Part shown: one piece after another, positions 6,662 to 8,848 of the stretch
Numbering within the stretch: position 1 is the first letter of the stretch
Layout of the letters: every line of letters starts with the position of its first letter
From: CAYLNH01 sp964384625
Lineage (GTDB): Bacteria > Verrucomicrobiota > Lentisphaeria > JABSQK01
Length of the DNA stretch: 8,848 nucleotides
Direction: 5' to 3'
Assembly: GCA_964384625.1 (NCBI GenBank)
Contig: CAYLNH010000293.1
Coordinates: forward strand, 1 to 8,848
Notes under the pieces: generated by a model
What the model was told of the DNA's origin: nothing
The model's input: only the letters and a program-made list of their open reading frames with translations
Databases searched by the model: none
Made by a program: the position numbers and the translations under genes

Positions 6662-7294
6662 CTACTGCAGCGCGTTCTTCAACGCCCGGACCTGGTCGGT
6701 AATCCAGCCCCAATCGCCGGCGGCGATCCGTTCTTTGTTGAACAACAACCCGCCGATACCGAAACCGGCGGCGCCGACGTCCCGGTACTCGCGGATATTG
6801 TTCAACGACACGCCGCCGGTCGGGACGAGCCGGATCTGGGGCAACGGTCCAAGGACCCCCTTGATGTAGCCGGGCCCCAGCGTGGTGGCGGGGAAGACCT
6901 TGACAAAATCGGCGCCGGCATCCCAGGCACGATAAATCTCCGTCGGCGTAAACGCCCCCGGCACCGCCACCAGCGCAAGCTTCTTGCAGGCGCGAACGAT
7001 CGACACATCCAAAATCGGTGTGACAATAAAACACGCCCCTGCCGTGGCAGCGGCATCGAGTTCGTCCCGGGTACAGACGGTCCCGGCGCCGATATTCATC
7101 CGGTCGCCGACGGTTTCCGCCAGACGGGTGATCATCGCCGTTGCCCCTGGGGTATTCATCGTGACTTCCAGATTGCGGAGCCCGCCGGCGGCAGCGGCTG
7201 CCGCAATCCGGTCGAGCTGCTCCGGAGTGACGCCGCGGAGGATGCCGATCACGGGGAACTCATCAAAAAACTGTCGATTGAAATTCGCCGCCAC
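6662..7294 (-). CDS. KDPG/KDPGal (2-dehydro-3-deoxy-6-phosphogalactonate) aldolase
   Basis: A class I aldolase of the KDPG/KHG family, about 210 residues, normal length. It cleaves a 2-dehydro-3-deoxy-6-phosphosugar acid to pyruvate and glyceraldehyde 3-phosphate in the cytoplasm. Numbering from the GTG: PVIGILRG (R20), LEVTMNTPGA with the general base E43, GAGTV (T72), TPILD, and the Schiff-base lysine K132 in DFVKVFPA; GGV and GIGG then form the phosphate end of the barrel. The partner kinase suggests a galactonate pathway role (DgoA type), but KDPG activity is equally possible from sequence. I chose GTG 7294, one base after the kinase TGA, because five G's lie 5 nt upstream and the N-terminus then has family length. 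An ATG at 7327 would give 221 residues and a 32-nt overlap but has no ribosome site. Confidence 0.92.
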   Translation of the reverse strand: MAANFNRQFFDEFPVIGILRGVTPEQLDRIAAAAAAGGLRNLEVTMNTPGATAMITRLAETVGDRMNIGAGTVCTRDELDAAATAGACFIVTPILDVSIVRACKKLALVAVPGAFTPTEIYRAWDAGADFVKVFPATTLGPGYIKGVLGPLPQIRLVPTGGVSLNNIREYRDVGAAGFGIGGLLFNKERIAAGDWGWITDQVRALKNALQ

Positions 7295-7295
7295 G

Positions 7296-8285
7296 TCAAC
7301 CCCCGACGTATTCCAGCAGCGTGGCATGACCGCGAACGAGCGCCTGGTCCGTATCTTCCTGCGAAATCACTTCGAGCTCGATCTCCGGCGCCAGAAAGCT
7401 GAACAGCATCTGGTAGGCGTCAGCAAACTGACCGCCGCAGATCATGACCGGCAGGTCGTTGGGGAACTCGTCGCGCAAACCGGCAAATTCATTGCCGAAC
7501 AACACGCCGCTGAGGAAGGAGGAGTTGGCTTCGGGCGGCAGGCCCTGCAGCAGATCGTTGGTACGGACGCGAAACAGCGAGGCGGAGAGACGACGTTCGG
7601 CCCCGAGGGTGGCGCCCTCGATAAACGCCGGCCAGTCCTGCTGCTGCTTCACCTTGGCGACGCCCAGATCCGTCAACGACGATCGCAGAATACTGTGTTG
7701 CCGAATGATACTATAGAGCTCGCCGGTCATGTAGGTGCGGAAATCGTGGACCGCGCCGTTGGTAATAAAGAGGTGTTTGGAGTGGGTCCCCGGCAGCACC
7801 ACAATACAGTCGCCCCCCTGGCCTTCCGCGTAGCGTTGCCCCAGGATGCCGACAACGTGCGTTTCTTCGCCCCGGAGGATATCGGTATCGGTCTGGATGC
7901 CGGAGACCAGGACCACCCGCGCCATGGACGACACCGGCAGTTCATCGAGGATGGCGGAATGGCCGTCGACCCGGAACGGGACTTTGGCATAGGGCAGTTC
8001 CCGCCAGCCAATGGAAGAGCCTGCCATGCCGGAGATAATAACCGGCAGGGCCCCGACATCCATCGACACGTTCTGTGCCAGTTGATCCATGCCCTGGCAG
8101 AGGATCTGTTCATATCGGAGCACGCGAGCACGACTGCTGCCCTGCGCCTCCTGCGCAATTGCCAGAGCGCCGTTTTCGCTCTCAACGGTCGCCACGACCT
8201 CACACGGCGGCGTCAGCTTTGCCAGACGCAGCCGAAACCGACTGGAGCCCCAGTCACAACTGATGAAATATCGATCTCCACCCAT
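7296..8285 (-). CDS. dgoK: 2-dehydro-3-deoxygalactonokinase (DgoK family)
   Basis: A 329-residue sugar-acid kinase. It phosphorylates 2-dehydro-3-deoxy-D-galactonate at O6 with ATP, the step before aldol cleavage in the De Ley-Doudoroff pathway. It begins YFISCDWGSSRFRLRL (D11-W-G: N-terminal phosphate loop of the sugar kinase/actin fold). ISGMAGSSIGWRELPYA (84-100), LRGEETHVVG (137-146), LPGTHSKH (164-171) and MTGELY (186-191) are typical of the DgoK family, and MICGGQFADAY fits the C-terminal nucleotide-binding part. It is somewhat longer than E. coli DgoK (about 290). The frame extends upstream to an ATG at 8417, but family homology starts at 8285, GAGGAG lies 12 nt before that ATG, and a promoter candidate lies at 8335-8363, so I use 8285. 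It is translationally coupled to the aldolase. No dehydratase, transporter or regulator of the pathway is in the window. Confidence 0.92.
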   Translation of the reverse strand: MGGDRYFISCDWGSSRFRLRLAKLTPPCEVVATVESENGALAIAQEAQGSSRARVLRYEQILCQGMDQLAQNVSMDVGALPVIISGMAGSSIGWRELPYAKVPFRVDGHSAILDELPVSSMARVVLVSGIQTDTDILRGEETHVVGILGQRYAEGQGGDCIVVLPGTHSKHLFITNGAVHDFRTYMTGELYSIIRQHSILRSSLTDLGVAKVKQQQDWPAFIEGATLGAERRLSASLFRVRTNDLLQGLPPEANSSFLSGVLFGNEFAGLRDEFPNDLPVMICGGQFADAYQMLFSFLAPEIELEVISQEDTDQALVRGHATLLEYVGG

Positions 8286-8334
8286 GGCAACAGACCACTC
8301 CTCGCCAAGGTTAAACAGCGGCTGAACACCAGTG

Positions 8335-8363
8335 AACATAGTCTGCAGGAGCGGGGTATTCAA
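8335..8363 (-). promoter_or_regulatory. Candidate sigma-70-type promoter for the kinase/aldolase operon
   Basis: On the minus strand TTGAAT (8363-8358) and TATGTT (8340-8335) are separated by exactly 17 nt. Each matches 4 of 6 consensus bases. Transcription would start near 8328, leaving a leader of about 43 nt with GAGGAG before the ATG at 8285. This also argues against the upstream ATG codons at 8417 and 8339. It is a prediction from pattern only. Confidence 0.4.
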
Positions 8364-8480
8364 ACTCCAACGTGCTGTCATACGTACTGCGTCAAACACC
8401 GGAAGCAGCTCCCGCATGCTGCCTTCCTGCCGCTGGTGAAACGTTGATCTACGCCACCCCCCGTCGCTGAGGCATTACCT

Positions 8481-8566
8481 GCAACACTGAAGGGGGGTAG
8501 ATCCACCCAGTGCGAAAAGATCCCCCCGGCTGTGCCGGGGGAGTGTCGGCCTCCCTTCAGTCTTGC
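8481..8566. repeat. 86-bp inverted-repeat unit with an inner GC-rich hairpin
   Basis: The ends 8481-8497 and 8550-8566 are inverted repeats matching at 15 of 17 positions (GCAAcACTGAAGGG against CCCTTCAGTcTTGC). Inside lie a dyad at about 8492-8508 and the perfect hairpin 8523-8541. The size and terminal repeats resemble a small non-autonomous or REP-type element inside the larger repeat cluster. There is no coding capacity for mobility. Confidence 0.6.
8513..8541 (-). terminator. Terminator-like hairpin with T-tract upstream of the kinase gene
   Basis: On the minus strand a perfect 8-bp stem CCCCCGGC/GCCGGGGG (8541-8534 and 8530-8523) with loop ACA is followed by GATCTTTT. It would stop transcripts entering from beyond the right edge and so insulate the kinase/aldolase operon. 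The same structure occurs at 306-332, so it belongs to the dispersed repeat. Confidence 0.5.
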
Positions 8567-8760
8567 TTTCGCCACGACTCCCCCGCCGGTTGAAATGAAG
8601 GGGGTATAGATACTCCCAAAGCTGAACTTGGGGCTTCTTCCCGGAAAGCATAAACACGATCCCGCATCCGTTTCGCGGCAGGTGTAGACACTGCCTACGC
8701 AGAGCCTGGGTCCCTTCTCGGAGAGCAGGACCCCGATCCCGTACCCGTTTTCGCGCCAAG
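8567..8760 (-). repeat. Right repeat cluster, remainder of the dispersed repeat family
   Basis: Read on the minus strand, two diverged copies of a unit follow one another: GCGAAA(A)CGG, then CGGGATCG, then TGCT(T/C)TCCG(A/G)GAAG and a run of CCC. They lie at about 8753-8703 and 8680-8628. Between and after them are dyads at 8677-8695 (GGCAG...CTGCC) and 8600-8617 (GGGGGTAT..ATACTCCC). Centres of successive dyads are about 78 and 108 bp apart. Relatives of both parts occur at 200-365 on the far side of the gene block. Several frames are open, one of them out of the window edge, but the shared features are DNA-level hairpins. The last 88 bp to the right edge hold nothing I recognise. Confidence 0.6.
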
Positions 8761-8848
8761 CCGATCTAGCCCGGAATGGCGCTGAATTAAGACGTGTTTG
8801 GGACGTTTGGCCGCCGCTCCTGAGTTCGGCGCGAAGCGCGTCCGTGTA

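Noticed and set aside
6984..8447. A 487-codon plus-strand open frame opposite the kinase and aldolase
   Set aside because: Antisense shadow of two well-conserved enzymes; no recognisable domain.
8378..8848. Minus-strand frame open from the right window edge to 8378, possibly the end of a gene lying outside
   Set aside because: Nearly all of it lies in the dispersed repeat with hairpins and a terminator-like element. Another frame is open over the same DNA, and the peptide looks unlike a folded protein. A partial gene cannot be excluded from this window alone.

Overview
This is a bacterial window of moderately high GC with seven complete protein-coding genes between about 390 and 8285, bordered on both sides by non-coding, hairpin-rich repeat DNA. 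Six genes lie on the minus strand and one on the plus strand. The gene content (YdgJ-like Gfo/Idh/MocA oxidoreductase, IolS-like aldo/keto reductase, a 2-dehydro-3-deoxygalactonokinase/aldolase pair, ClpB, a CpoB-like periplasmic protein) and the wording of the kinase sequence (SGMAGSSIGWRELPYA) suggest a Gram-negative saccharolytic bacterium of the Planctomycetes/Verrucomicrobia/Lentisphaerae type or a relative such as Hydrogenedentota. That placement comes from memory of the families and is only moderately secure.

Layout. 1-390: a 135-bp nested palindrome (56-190), then a dispersed-repeat cluster (about 191-385) that includes a terminator-like hairpin read on the minus strand. 391-1391: a minus-strand pair overlapping by 4 nt, namely a secreted coiled-coil/TPR-like protein followed by a VOC-fold protein. 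1485-2510: a YdgJ-like Gfo/Idh/MocA oxidoreductase on the minus strand, divergent from an IolS/YhdN-like aldo/keto reductase (2604-3572, plus). They share a 90-bp promoter region with an operator-like dyad. 3676-6240: clpB on the minus strand, convergent with the reductase. 6241-6661: a 421-bp non-coding stretch with a dyad but no CIRCE element. 6662-8285: an operon of 2-dehydro-3-deoxygalactonokinase and KDPG/KDPGal aldolase with stop and start one base apart. 8286-8848: a promoter candidate, then a second cluster of the same repeat family.

How the genes may work together. The kinase and aldolase are the last two steps of the De Ley-Doudoroff galactonate pathway: 2-dehydro-3-deoxygalactonate is phosphorylated, then cleaved to pyruvate and glyceraldehyde 3-phosphate. 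No galactonate dehydratase, transporter or regulator is present here. The divergent oxidoreductase pair probably handles sugars or polyols (inositol-type substrates are one possibility). ClpB is housekeeping disaggregase machinery with no evident tie to its neighbours.

I found no CRISPR array, phage, transposase, toxin-antitoxin or obvious defence system. The genes are ordinary. The least explained parts are the structured repeats at both ends, especially the near-perfect nested palindrome at 56-190.
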